A stretch of 64,000 nt of DNA from JAAYFT01 sp036562765 (GTDB lineage Bacteria > Bacillota > Clostridia > Tissierellales > Tissierellaceae). Position numbers and translations under genes: made by a program. This document shows, piece after piece, positions 8,701 to 16,616 of this stretch. The notes under the pieces were generated by a model that saw only the letters and a list, made by a program, of their open reading frames with translations, did no database searches and was not told the origin of the DNA. The stretch spans positions 1-64,000 of the forward strand of contig DATCJO010000184.1 of the NCBI GenBank assembly GCA_036562765.1. Direction: 5' to 3'. Each line of letters opens with the position of its first letter. Positions within the stretch are counted from its first letter, which is position 1.

Positions 8701-10043
8701 TAGAAGAAGTAGTATATGGTGAAGCTGGCAAGACAACTTATGAACTAGATTTAAGGCCATATCTTCATAGCCCTACAGAATACACCATTGAAATTATATC
8801 AGTAGATAGATTGTTAAACACCAATTATGCTGAATTCACATTTAGCGTAGAAGATGCTAATGCATATATCTTCCTATATAATCCAAAGTTGTTAAATATC
8901 TATACAACCAACGACATTTTAGTTGAAGGATATGTTGCAAATCTATCTACTTTAGACAAGGTACTTGTAAATGATGTAGAAGCAGATGTTGAATTTAAAG
9001 AAAATGTATCACTATATCATCCAGATGACCCAAGTACCATTGTCTATGTAGGCCCAGCATTTAAGTTCACTAAGGTTATGCATATCGAAGATGGATATAG
9101 GGAACTAAGGGTTGAAGCAGTATCTACAGCTGGAACAAGAAGCAGTATTGTAAGAAGATTCTATGTTGACACTACACCACCAGAATTAAATGTAACTGTA
9201 AAACATATAGATAAAGAGGTAGCGACAGCAGAATTAGAAATTGAAATGATGGATGCCTTAGGATATCTTGCTTTATACCTTGGAGATAGCATGATATATC
9301 TATATGAACATCCAATGGTAGTAGTTGAACCTGCTCATAAAGTTATAACTCATGTTGTAAATCTACATGAAGGAGAAAATACATTTGTATTTACATTGGA
9401 AGATGCTGCAGGCCATCAAACAGTTAAGGAAATAACTGTTAACTTGGATTCAGATGAAGAACCAGATCCTGAAATTCCAGCTATTACAAATATCAAACCA
9501 TCTTCCGATATAGAACTTTCAGCAGGAGATACATTGGATATAAGCTTTAATGCTCCAACAGGAGGAAGGGGATACTACAAGATAATATTCCCACTTGGAC
9601 TAGGCAGTAATAGCTTGAATTCAAGTGGATATGGCACTCCAATGCCAGAAGTAGAACCTGGTTTATATAAAGCTACTTGGACAGTACCAGAAGGATTAAT
9701 AGTAAGTGGCTTGATAATTGAAGTTGTATATATTGCTCCAGATGGCCAAGAAATTATTGCAACTGCACCAGGAAGAGTAACAATAGTAGGTTCATTGGAA
9801 GAAATGCCAGCCAACTCTGTAATATTAGGAAACGAAGCCTTTGATTTAGCATATCTAGAAAGAAATGCTCAAGCACAAGCTAAGCTAATTGAATGGATAA
9901 ATTCAGGCAGAGCAGTTTATGTAAAACTTGAAACTGGAGTCATTGTAGATTTCAACGGAGCAATAGTTGGTATGAATATGCTACCAGATAGATTGATTCA
10001 TGTTGACAGCTTAGGAACTGTAAGGATTTTTGAAAAGAAATAG
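5742..10043 (+). CDS. giant secreted S8 (subtilisin-family) serine protease, lactocepin-like architecture
   Basis: About 1433 residues. The order is: signal peptide (MKLKRVLALLLVLALVLPVPSFAE); inhibitor-I9-like propeptide (about 55-150); subtilisin domain with Asp201 (IIDSGID), His263 (MHGMHVAG) and Ser592 (SGTSMAAPHVSG), all three catalytic residues present. A PA domain (about 420-540) is inserted between His and Ser, as in cell-envelope proteases. An Fn3-like domain follows, then several Ig-like repeats, and finally a 100-residue module plus an 80-residue tail that recur in the next protease. I chose ATG 5742 behind GAGGAGGGGG; an upstream TTG at 5700 would lie inside the hairpin. Expected role: extracellular protein or peptide degradation. 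No SLH, LPXTG or CWB2 anchor is visible, so retention at the cell is open. Confidence 0.94.
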   Translation: MKLKRVLALLLVLALVLPVPSFAETSNKVSLSKESIYEKVAEIFKPQLEASRVKLEKDLEEIYNDEDEVRIIVEMKSKPSIVYATERNISYEKMSQTLVNEIEKKIVAEQEEVKKQILSRNVDMKFINSFRTVFNGFSGLVKFKDIKVIESLPQVNKVYIANEYERPEIKPEMDTSKDMVGALPTWDLGYKGEGTVVAIIDSGIDPYHRDMVLSEGTVPKLTRDSLKGKDLLGRYYTPKIPYGYNYYDMNHNIIDMGPGTSMHGMHVAGIVGANGDPENGGIKGVAPEAQLLAMKVFSNDPFYSTTFSDIYLIAIDEAVRLGADVINMSLGSTAGFYIEDSAENKAITNATNNGIVCVVSAGNSGQMTYGWTSTNYGYPLKENPDIGVVGSPGLNKDTIQVASIENTHKKVNALAYEKDGEIFKIPMAIAGNIDPTEVFDGPQEFVDCGDGSPEYLTEVAGKIALVIRGGNTAPFVDKILNAQNAGAIGIIVYNHEAGGEELINMATPDIQTIPAVFIGHRGGMELLQLEDKKVEFLDELISIPKADAGRMSEFTSWGTTPSLEIKPEITAPGGEIYSTLNDNKYGTYSGTSMAAPHVSGGAALVMEYIKKHEIYGNLSLGEQARLAKVLLMNTANVVYDEYDVEYSPRRQGAGLMNLYGAVSTPVRLVDARTNEAKVELKDFEDTEFTIRLKAINDSDTDLVYDVDVSVLTDYIYAGLNLLVSDYIYGAEITKPDSIIIPANGECEFEITVDIGDDPNIYRNMFVEGFVTLVDPNNINPDLSIPYVGFYGDWGEPKILDGMRFIDPAGASYYQLSGMICWDAEGNGYYYTSPHIFMNPGTVPGYIEGTGNIMPYLSFMRNAEWVEYNILDEEGNLLRTIYREQFRRKNYYNGGRSSPVSMILNAEWDGTVNGKVVPDGNYFYEIAAKIHYEGAEVQSKRIPITIDTKGPEITDISFNPTTLKLTWNSYDEGAGILGFIFAIDGEEIEEVVYGEAGKTTYELDLRPYLHSPTEYTIEIISVDRLLNTNYAEFTFSVEDANAYIFLYNPKLLNIYTTNDILVEGYVANLSTLDKVLVNDVEADVEFKENVSLYHPDDPSTIVYVGPAFKFTKVMHIEDGYRELRVEAVSTAGTRSSIVRRFYVDTTPPELNVTVKHIDKEVATAELEIEMMDALGYLALYLGDSMIYLYEHPMVVVEPAHKVITHVVNLHEGENTFVFTLEDAAGHQTVKEITVNLDSDEEPDPEIPAITNIKPSSDIELSAGDTLDISFNAPTGGRGYYKIIFPLGLGSNSLNSSGYGTPMPEVEPGLYKATWTVPEGLIVSGLIIEVVYIAPDGQEIIATAPGRVTIVGSLEEMPANSVILGNEAFDLAYLERNAQAQAKLIEWINSGRAVYVKLETGVIVDFNGAIVGMNMLPDRLIHVDSLGTVRIFEKK

Positions 10044-10050
10044 TATATAA

Positions 10051-10086
10051 GGAGTTGTCCCAAAGAATATGCTTTGGGGCAACTCC
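10051..10086 (+). repeat. intercistronic hairpin between the two S8 proteases
   Basis: The 15-bp stem GGAGTTGTCCCAAAG / CTTTGGGGCAACTCC contains one G-U pair and a loop AATATG, 8 bases after the first protease stop. The following sequence (CACATATAAATC) is not a T run, so termination, if any, would be weak. It matches the pattern of hairpins at the other junctions of this cluster. Confidence 0.65.
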
Positions 10087-10101
10087 CACATATAAATCTT
10101 T

Positions 10102-10111
10102 AAAGGAGGTG
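10102..10111 (+). promoter_or_regulatory. orphan Shine-Dalgarno-like site AAAGGAGGTG
   Basis: This is a near-perfect anti-16S match, but no start codon follows at a usable distance. The nearest in-phase option is TTG AAT TAA, a two-codon frame. The true start of the second protease has its own AAGGAGGGG at 10151. Such ribosome-binding but non-initiating sites in leaders are known as mRNA stabilisers (STAB-SD of Bacillus cry3A). The role here is inference. Confidence 0.5.
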
Positions 10112-10164
10112 TAAAAAACATATTTGAATTAACTAAACCTTAAATAATTTAAGGAGGGGTATTA

Positions 10165-13100
10165 ATGGGAAAGAGAAAACTTGCAGTTAAAATCCTATCC
10201 TTGTTAGTATGCTTAACACTTGTAATAAGCTATTTTCCAACTTTAGCCTTTGCTGAAAATGCAGAACTAAAAACAGCAAAAGAAGAGCTATATCATATAG
10301 CACAAGAAAAAATTGACATTGAAGTTAAAAAGGATTTAGAAAAAGATGAATTTGCAGAAGTGCTTGTCTACATGAAGGACCAATTGGATGCAGAGAATGT
10401 TGCACAAGCTACAAAAACTGCATTGTTATCATCAATGACTCCTTATCAAACAAAATTACAAATAAGAAGGGCAGTTGTAGAAGCATTAAAGGACAAAGCT
10501 GATATAACACAAAGAAATATTATAAAATATCTAGAACAAGAGAAGGAAAAAGGCAATGTAGCAGAATTTAAGTCATATCACATAGTTAATATGTTATATG
10601 TAAAAGCCACAAAGGAAGTAATAGAAAACTTATCCTTTATGGCAGAAGTTGAAAAAATATACAAGAATAAGACATATACTTTAAGCTTCCCTGAAAGGGA
10701 TAAGGAAATAGCTCCAAGTTCCAATGGATTAGAATGGAACATAGCAAGAATTGGAGCAGACCAAGTATGGCAACTAGGCATTGATGGTACAGGAGCTGTT
10801 GTTGCCAATCTAGACTCAGGAGTAGACTGGTCACATCCAGCTTTAAAAGAAAAATGGAGAGGATATGACCCAACTACTGGAACAACAAATCCTACAGGCA
10901 ATTGGTTTGACCCAATATATAATACAACTTTGCCATCAGACCCAGATGGTCATGGAACCCATGTAATGGGAACTATGGTTGGTCAAGAACCAGATGGCTC
11001 CAATAAGATAGGAGTAGCTCCAGGTGCAAAATGGATAGCTGCAAGGGTATTTAATGCAGCTGGTTCAACAACAGATAGGATTCTATTAGATGCTGCAGAA
11101 TGGATGCTAGCACCAGGTGGAAACCCAGATAATGCACCAGATGTAGTAAATAATTCATGGGGTGGATTAGATGGTATAGACGACTGGTACAGAGATGCTG
11201 TAAGAAGTTGGAGAGCAGCTGGTATATTCCCAGTATTCTCTGCAGGGAACCAAAGACTAGGGGAACCAGCACCATGGCCAGGATCCATTGTAAACCCAGC
11301 AAACTACCCAGAATCCTTTGCAGTTGCTGCAGTAGATAAAAATGACAGAAGGGCATCCTTCTCAAAATTAGGTCCATCTCCATATGATGAAACTCTAATT
11401 AAGCCAAATATCTCAGCTCCTGGCGTAAGCATAAGGTCTTCAGTACCAGGGGGATATGAAGGTGGATGGTCAGGCACATCCATGTCAGCACCTCATGTTT
11501 CAGGTACTGTTGCTCTATTAGTATCAGCCAATGCATCCTTAACAGTAGATGAAATAGAAGCTATATTATCAGAAACTGCAGAGCCACTAACAGATGAAAC
11601 ATATCCAGAATCACCTAACTTTGGATATGGCTATGGAATGGTAAATGCTTTTGAGGCAGTAAGTAAAGTAGCTACTGGTATAGGAAATATAAGCGGAAGA
11701 GTATTAGTAGAAGGAGAAGATACTCAAGAACCAGTTATTGAACACCAACAAGAAGTATTTGAAACCTATATTGGAGTAGATATTGATATAGTAGCCAACA
11801 TATATGATGATGTTTCTGTAACAGAAGTTGAACTTCTTGTTAAACCAGAAGGAAAATCCTATTGGATGCTTGTTCCAATGAATAGGATATCAGGGGACCA
11901 CAAGTATGGAACATATAAAGGAACAATAACTGCTGATATGCTATTAGGAGATAGAATATACTATAAGATAAAGGTAAGGGATTTCGCAGGAGAAGTTGTT
12001 GTAACACCAGATTATAAAATTGATGTACTATTTGGAATAGTTCCAGATGAGTACACTCAAGGATTTGAAACAAGTGCTCATGGTTGGATAATGACTGGTT
12101 CATGGCAATGGGGAGTACCAACAGATGTTGGCCCTAGTCCTTATGAAGGCGAAGGAGTTGTGGCTACAAACTTAAGTGGAGAATATCCAAATAATGCAAA
12201 TGATTGGCTAATTACTCCACCAATAGACTTAAGGGATACTTCTTTAGAAACAGCATCATTGAGATTCTATGAATGGTACGACATGGAAAATAATTACGAC
12301 AAAGGTTATGTATTAATAACTAACGATTTTGGTGAAAATTGGACTGAAGTAAGACCAGCAATTACAGGTTCTGGTACTCAGTGGAGAGAAGCCATAGTGA
12401 ACCTTGAAGATTATATAGGCTCAGAAAATCCAGTACATGTAGCTTTCAGATTTACATCTGACTTTTCAGTTCAAAGAGCAGGATGGTATATAGATAATGT
12501 AAGGTTAGTAAGCAAGGACAATGATGCACCTCAACCACCAAGTGGATTGAGAGCTGAAGCTACATTGGCTGGAATTAAGTTGACATGGACCCATTCACCA
12601 GATCCTGACGTAAAATATTATAGAATTTTCCGTTCAGAAACATCAGGCGAAGGATATGTAGAAATTGCTCAAACAGCAGCAAATGTTTATATTGATAGGG
12701 ATATAGTTGGTGGAACAACATACTACTATGTAATCAGTGCTGTAGATACTTCAGGTAATGAAAGTGAATACAGTAGAGAAATTGCAGCTACTTCATTAGA
12801 AGCTATAACTATTTTTGGAACAGACTTTGAAGAGGATGATGGAGGATTTGTTACCGGAGTAACAGCAGGTACTGCTAATCCATGGGAGTGGGGAGTACCA
12901 ACATCAGGACCTAACAGTGCATTCTCAGGAGAAAAACTATGGGCTACAAATCTATCTGGTAATTACGATAATAGAACTGACGCATATATTGAAACACCAC
13001 CAATATTTATACCTGAAGGTAAGGATGCTATATTATCCTTTAACCATTGGGTTGATATGGAAGGTACTACAACCCTATGGGATTATGGTCAAGTGTTAAT

Positions 13101-16100
13101 TTCTAAAGATGATGGAGAAACATGGACTAATATTACCCCAACACCAGAAGGTAAATATGGTAGAAGAGCTCAAGCGTGGGCTAGTGAAGAAATATTCTTA
13201 AGTGGCTACAGTGGAGAAACTATAAAGATAAGATTCTTCTTCCATTCTGATACTTCAGGAACATACAGTGGCTGGTATATAGATGATGTATATGTAATGG
13301 GAATAGACCATGTTGAACCAGAACCAATTGAAGGAGAAGAAATAGCATACGATGATGGAACAGCTGAAGACGCATTAGTGTTAATTTATGCAGGTAACGG
13401 TTTGGCAGTAAGATTTACTCCTTCTCAATATGGTAAAGTAAGGGCAGCCAATATATACCTTTGGGGTAATGATTGGCCAGTACCAGGTGGAAATAGGCTA
13501 GGATTTGTAATATACGATTCCAATGGCAATCAAGTAGGAACACCAATATATGTAAATAACTTGGTAAGAGGAGCATGGAACTTAATAGACCTATCAGCAT
13601 TTAATTTCTATACTGACCAAGACTTCTATATTTCAACAATGCAAGATCTAGATGGAGATTACGTGCCAGCTGTAGGTCTTGATTACAATGCTGCTTCTGA
13701 ATGGACTAGGTCATATTTAAACATTGGAGGAGAACTAATACCACTATCAGAAGCTGATATTTATGACACACTCATGATTAGAGCTATAGTTGATTATACA
13801 GTTGGAGAAGGTACAGGAAGACAAGTTTCTAAGCCAGGTATATCCTTAAGAAGAGCTAAAGCAAGTGCTGGCAAAGATATTGTAGAATTAAGGTCTGGCA
13901 AGATAGATGTTATAGATGAAACAAAGAAAGCTAATTATGTTGATCCACCAGCACATGATTTCAAATTAAGAAAGAATGACAATTCTTTAAACAACTACAA
14001 GATGATATCAGATGAAGAAGTACAAATTATGCCAATGATATTCACAGGTATACCAGTAGATGATGCTGTAGTAACAGTATTAGAAACTGGAAGAAGTGTA
14101 AAGGTAAATCCTGTTGATGGCAAGTTCTCTATGAAACATCCTGTAGGAGAATATACTTTAAGGGCAGAAGCATACGGATATTATTCACAAGATGTGGTAG
14201 TTAATGTATTAGAAGACCAAACTACTAGAGTAAACTTTGTACTACAAGAAAAGCCAAAGGGAACAATTATAGGTAGAGTAATCGATAGATATTATGAAAC
14301 ACCAGCTGCGTATGCAACAATTAGGCTTCTAGAAGATCCAAGAATAGAACCTGTAGTAGCTGATGAAAATGGATACTTTACAATTCCAAATGTATTAGAA
14401 GGCGTATATACTCTTAAGGTAGTAGCAGAAGGCTTTGAATCAGGAGAACAAACAGTAGAAGTATTAGGAAATACTGTAACAGAAGTCGAAATAAGGCTAA
14501 AGAGATTTGTAGGCTTTGAAGATGAAATAATCTATGATGATGGAACTGCAGAAAATGCTCTAGTATTAAATAGTGCAGGCTATGGATTGGCAGTAAGGTT
14601 TACACCAGAGCAATATGGAAAAGTTAAAGGTGCAAGCATTTACTTCTGGGATAGCAGTTGGCCAACTCCAGGAGGAAATAGAATAGGCTTTACAATATAC
14701 GAAACAGATGAAAACGGAAGGCCAAGGAAAGTCGGAGAACCTATATTTGTAAATATAGTTAGAGGTCAGTGGAACTATATAGACCTATCTAGCTTCGGAT
14801 TCTCAACTGATAGAGATTTCTACATTTCAACAATTCAAGATGTTGAAGGTAATTATTCACCAGGCACTGGAGTAGATGAAGACTCACCATATGGCAACAG
14901 ATCTTACTTGAATATAGATGGAGAATTTATACCAATTATTGACGAAGAGGTTGAAGGAGCTTTAATGATAAGAGCTAGAATGGAATACCTAGTAGATGTG
15001 CCAACAATAACCAACTTGAAAGAAGTAAATTATACAAATCAAGATGTAATAACAGTAGAAGGTACAGTTACAGTAAATGGCAAAGTAAATGTATATGTAA
15101 ACGATAACAAGATAGCAGAAATAGAAACAGAAAATAAGAAGTTCTCAATAGAAGTTGAACTACCAGAGGAAAGAAATATCATTAAAGTTACTGCAGAAGT
15201 TAATGGTGTAGAAACAGAACCATCTGTAGTAATAGTAATAAAAGATAAATTGGCTCCAGAATTAACAGTAGAAAGCCCTGTTGACAATGCTAAATTAAAT
15301 GTTGAGGTAGTACACGTAAAAGGTAAGGCTACAGATAATATTGAATTGGCAAAACTAGAAATTAATGGCTTAGAAGTGACAGTAGATGAAGAAGGAAACT
15401 TCCATGAAAGGATATTAGTAAATCAAGGTGAAAACCTAATCACTGTTAGGGCAGTAGACCACGCAGGAAATGAAACAGTAGTTGAAAGAAGAGTATTTGT
15501 ACAACTAGAAGCTCCAGAAATTACAAATATTAAGCCAGATGAAGATTTAACTCTAAGAGCAGGAGACATATTAGAAGTAAGCTTCAACGCTCCAAGTGGT
15601 GGCGAAGGATACTTTAGAATCCTAATGCCATTTGGACTAAATGATAATGAAATAGGCATACCTATGGTAGAAGAAGATGGATTATACACTGGAACTTGGG
15701 TAGTACCAGCAAATATGATAGCTGAAAATCTAAGGGTTGAAGTAGTATATGTAAGCCCATACGGACATACAGTATCAGCTATGGCAAAAGGTAGAATAAA
15801 CATTGTGGCTGATGAAGACGGAAACGATTCAGAACCAGCAACAATAGAAAACCTACTTCCAAATGAAGATGTACAATTGAGAGCTGGAGAAACAATAGAA
15901 ATTAGCTTCAATTCAGTACCAGGGGGAACAGCATATTACAGATTAGTATTGCCATTTGAACAATTAAGCAACAGAATTGGCACTATGATGGAAGAAGTAA
16001 CACCAGGATTCTACAAGGCAACATACAGCGCCCATGACGGAGTAATAGCATCCAACTTACTTGTTGAAATAATATTTATAACTCCAGATGGCAGAACTAT

Positions 16101-16383
16101 TACAGCAATAGCAGATGGAAGAGTTACAATAGTAGGCAACATAGCAGACCTTCCAGAAAATACAGTAATTATCGGTGATGAAGCATTTGATATGAATTAT
16201 CTAGAAAGAGATCCTTATGCTCAAGCTAAGTTGATTGAATGGATAAATCAAGGAAATGAAGTATATATAAAATTAGGAGCTGATACAATAGTAAACATGC
16301 AAAGACAAATAGTATCTATAGATGTATTGCCAGATGTAATAGAATATATTGATTCAACAGGGGTAAAAATCTATGCAAAATAG
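10165..16383 (+). CDS. very large secreted S8 serine protease, bacillopeptidase F-like multidomain
   Basis: 2072 residues. Signal peptide, I9-like propeptide (about 60-165), then a subtilisin domain with Asp217 (NLDSGVDWSHP), His263 (DGHGTHVMG) and Ser439 (SGTSMSAPHVSG). Next come two immune-inhibitor-A/MAM-like beta-sandwich repeats (each with a WGVPT..ATNLSG..W/YI pattern), separated by an Fn3 domain. Two copies of a YDDGTAE.AL domain (about 1060-1210 and 1455-1610) flank a basic linker and carboxypeptidase-regulatory-like repeats. A glucodextranase-B-like Ig domain, two copies of the module shared with the upstream protease, and the shared 80-residue tail close the protein. AAGGAGGGG precedes ATG 10165. 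Expected role: extracellular proteolysis. Strong internal duplication is visible. No wall anchor is recognised. Confidence 0.94.
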   Translation: MGKRKLAVKILSLLVCLTLVISYFPTLAFAENAELKTAKEELYHIAQEKIDIEVKKDLEKDEFAEVLVYMKDQLDAENVAQATKTALLSSMTPYQTKLQIRRAVVEALKDKADITQRNIIKYLEQEKEKGNVAEFKSYHIVNMLYVKATKEVIENLSFMAEVEKIYKNKTYTLSFPERDKEIAPSSNGLEWNIARIGADQVWQLGIDGTGAVVANLDSGVDWSHPALKEKWRGYDPTTGTTNPTGNWFDPIYNTTLPSDPDGHGTHVMGTMVGQEPDGSNKIGVAPGAKWIAARVFNAAGSTTDRILLDAAEWMLAPGGNPDNAPDVVNNSWGGLDGIDDWYRDAVRSWRAAGIFPVFSAGNQRLGEPAPWPGSIVNPANYPESFAVAAVDKNDRRASFSKLGPSPYDETLIKPNISAPGVSIRSSVPGGYEGGWSGTSMSAPHVSGTVALLVSANASLTVDEIEAILSETAEPLTDETYPESPNFGYGYGMVNAFEAVSKVATGIGNISGRVLVEGEDTQEPVIEHQQEVFETYIGVDIDIVANIYDDVSVTEVELLVKPEGKSYWMLVPMNRISGDHKYGTYKGTITADMLLGDRIYYKIKVRDFAGEVVVTPDYKIDVLFGIVPDEYTQGFETSAHGWIMTGSWQWGVPTDVGPSPYEGEGVVATNLSGEYPNNANDWLITPPIDLRDTSLETASLRFYEWYDMENNYDKGYVLITNDFGENWTEVRPAITGSGTQWREAIVNLEDYIGSENPVHVAFRFTSDFSVQRAGWYIDNVRLVSKDNDAPQPPSGLRAEATLAGIKLTWTHSPDPDVKYYRIFRSETSGEGYVEIAQTAANVYIDRDIVGGTTYYYVISAVDTSGNESEYSREIAATSLEAITIFGTDFEEDDGGFVTGVTAGTANPWEWGVPTSGPNSAFSGEKLWATNLSGNYDNRTDAYIETPPIFIPEGKDAILSFNHWVDMEGTTTLWDYGQVLISKDDGETWTNITPTPEGKYGRRAQAWASEEIFLSGYSGETIKIRFFFHSDTSGTYSGWYIDDVYVMGIDHVEPEPIEGEEIAYDDGTAEDALVLIYAGNGLAVRFTPSQYGKVRAANIYLWGNDWPVPGGNRLGFVIYDSNGNQVGTPIYVNNLVRGAWNLIDLSAFNFYTDQDFYISTMQDLDGDYVPAVGLDYNAASEWTRSYLNIGGELIPLSEADIYDTLMIRAIVDYTVGEGTGRQVSKPGISLRRAKASAGKDIVELRSGKIDVIDETKKANYVDPPAHDFKLRKNDNSLNNYKMISDEEVQIMPMIFTGIPVDDAVVTVLETGRSVKVNPVDGKFSMKHPVGEYTLRAEAYGYYSQDVVVNVLEDQTTRVNFVLQEKPKGTIIGRVIDRYYETPAAYATIRLLEDPRIEPVVADENGYFTIPNVLEGVYTLKVVAEGFESGEQTVEVLGNTVTEVEIRLKRFVGFEDEIIYDDGTAENALVLNSAGYGLAVRFTPEQYGKVKGASIYFWDSSWPTPGGNRIGFTIYETDENGRPRKVGEPIFVNIVRGQWNYIDLSSFGFSTDRDFYISTIQDVEGNYSPGTGVDEDSPYGNRSYLNIDGEFIPIIDEEVEGALMIRARMEYLVDVPTITNLKEVNYTNQDVITVEGTVTVNGKVNVYVNDNKIAEIETENKKFSIEVELPEERNIIKVTAEVNGVETEPSVVIVIKDKLAPELTVESPVDNAKLNVEVVHVKGKATDNIELAKLEINGLEVTVDEEGNFHERILVNQGENLITVRAVDHAGNETVVERRVFVQLEAPEITNIKPDEDLTLRAGDILEVSFNAPSGGEGYFRILMPFGLNDNEIGIPMVEEDGLYTGTWVVPANMIAENLRVEVVYVSPYGHTVSAMAKGRINIVADEDGNDSEPATIENLLPNEDVQLRAGETIEISFNSVPGGTAYYRLVLPFEQLSNRIGTMMEEVTPGFYKATYSAHDGVIASNLLVEIIFITPDGRTITAIADGRVTIVGNIADLPENTVIIGDEAFDMNYLERDPYAQAKLIEWINQGNEVYIKLGADTIVNMQRQIVSIDVLPDVIEYIDSTGVKIYAK

Positions 16384-16413
16384 AGCTTAAGGGTTATATA
16401 AGATATATTAGCT

Positions 16414-16452
16414 AAAAAAGGCCAGAGAGCTAGTATGCTCTTTGGCCTTTTT
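16414..16452 (+). terminator. terminator of the protease cluster
   Basis: Stem AAAAAGGCCAGAGAGC / GCTCTTTGGCCTTTTT (one G-U pair, loop TAGTAT) with its own T run, 30 bases after the second protease. This is the only junction of the cluster that looks like a true terminator. Confidence 0.92.
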
Positions 16453-16528
16453 ATATAACCCTAATTATGTATTGGCAAATGGAAATATATTTTACTATAA
16501 AAAATTTATAAAAATTTACAAAAAAACC

Positions 16529-16557
16529 TTGTGCATAGAATTAAATAATGATATAAT
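16529..16557 (+). promoter_or_regulatory. promoter of the uracil permease gene
   Basis: TTGTGC (16529-16534), 17-base spacer, extended -10 TGATATAAT (16549-16557). Transcription would start near 16564, giving a leader of about 50 nt that contains the PyrR-type hairpin. Confidence 0.65.
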
Positions 16558-16574
16558 AGGGCGAGTGTAAAAAA

Positions 16575-16608
16575 TTCTTTAATTCAGTCCTGTGAGGCTG
16601 GAAAGGAG
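16575..16608 (+). promoter_or_regulatory. PyrR-binding RNA hairpin overlapping the ribosome binding site
   Basis: TTCTTTAATT-CAGTCCTGTGAGGCTG-GAAAGGA matches the conserved PyrR binding loop (AGUCCnGnGAGGCU) with its lower stem (TTCTTT pairing with AAAGGA through one G-U). In Bacillus pyr operons this hairpin is an anti-antiterminator. Here no terminator lies between it and the start codon, and its 3' arm contains the AAGGAG Shine-Dalgarno of the permease gene. Binding of PyrR-UMP should therefore block translation initiation. The motif is seen in sequence; the mechanism is inference from the layout. Confidence 0.85.
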
Positions 16609-16616
16609 AGGTTAAT

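Noticed and set aside
10578..11383. Several minus-strand open frames over the second protease
   Set aside because: Their codon use and composition mirror the protease gene, they lack ribosome binding sites, and they are antisense shadows.
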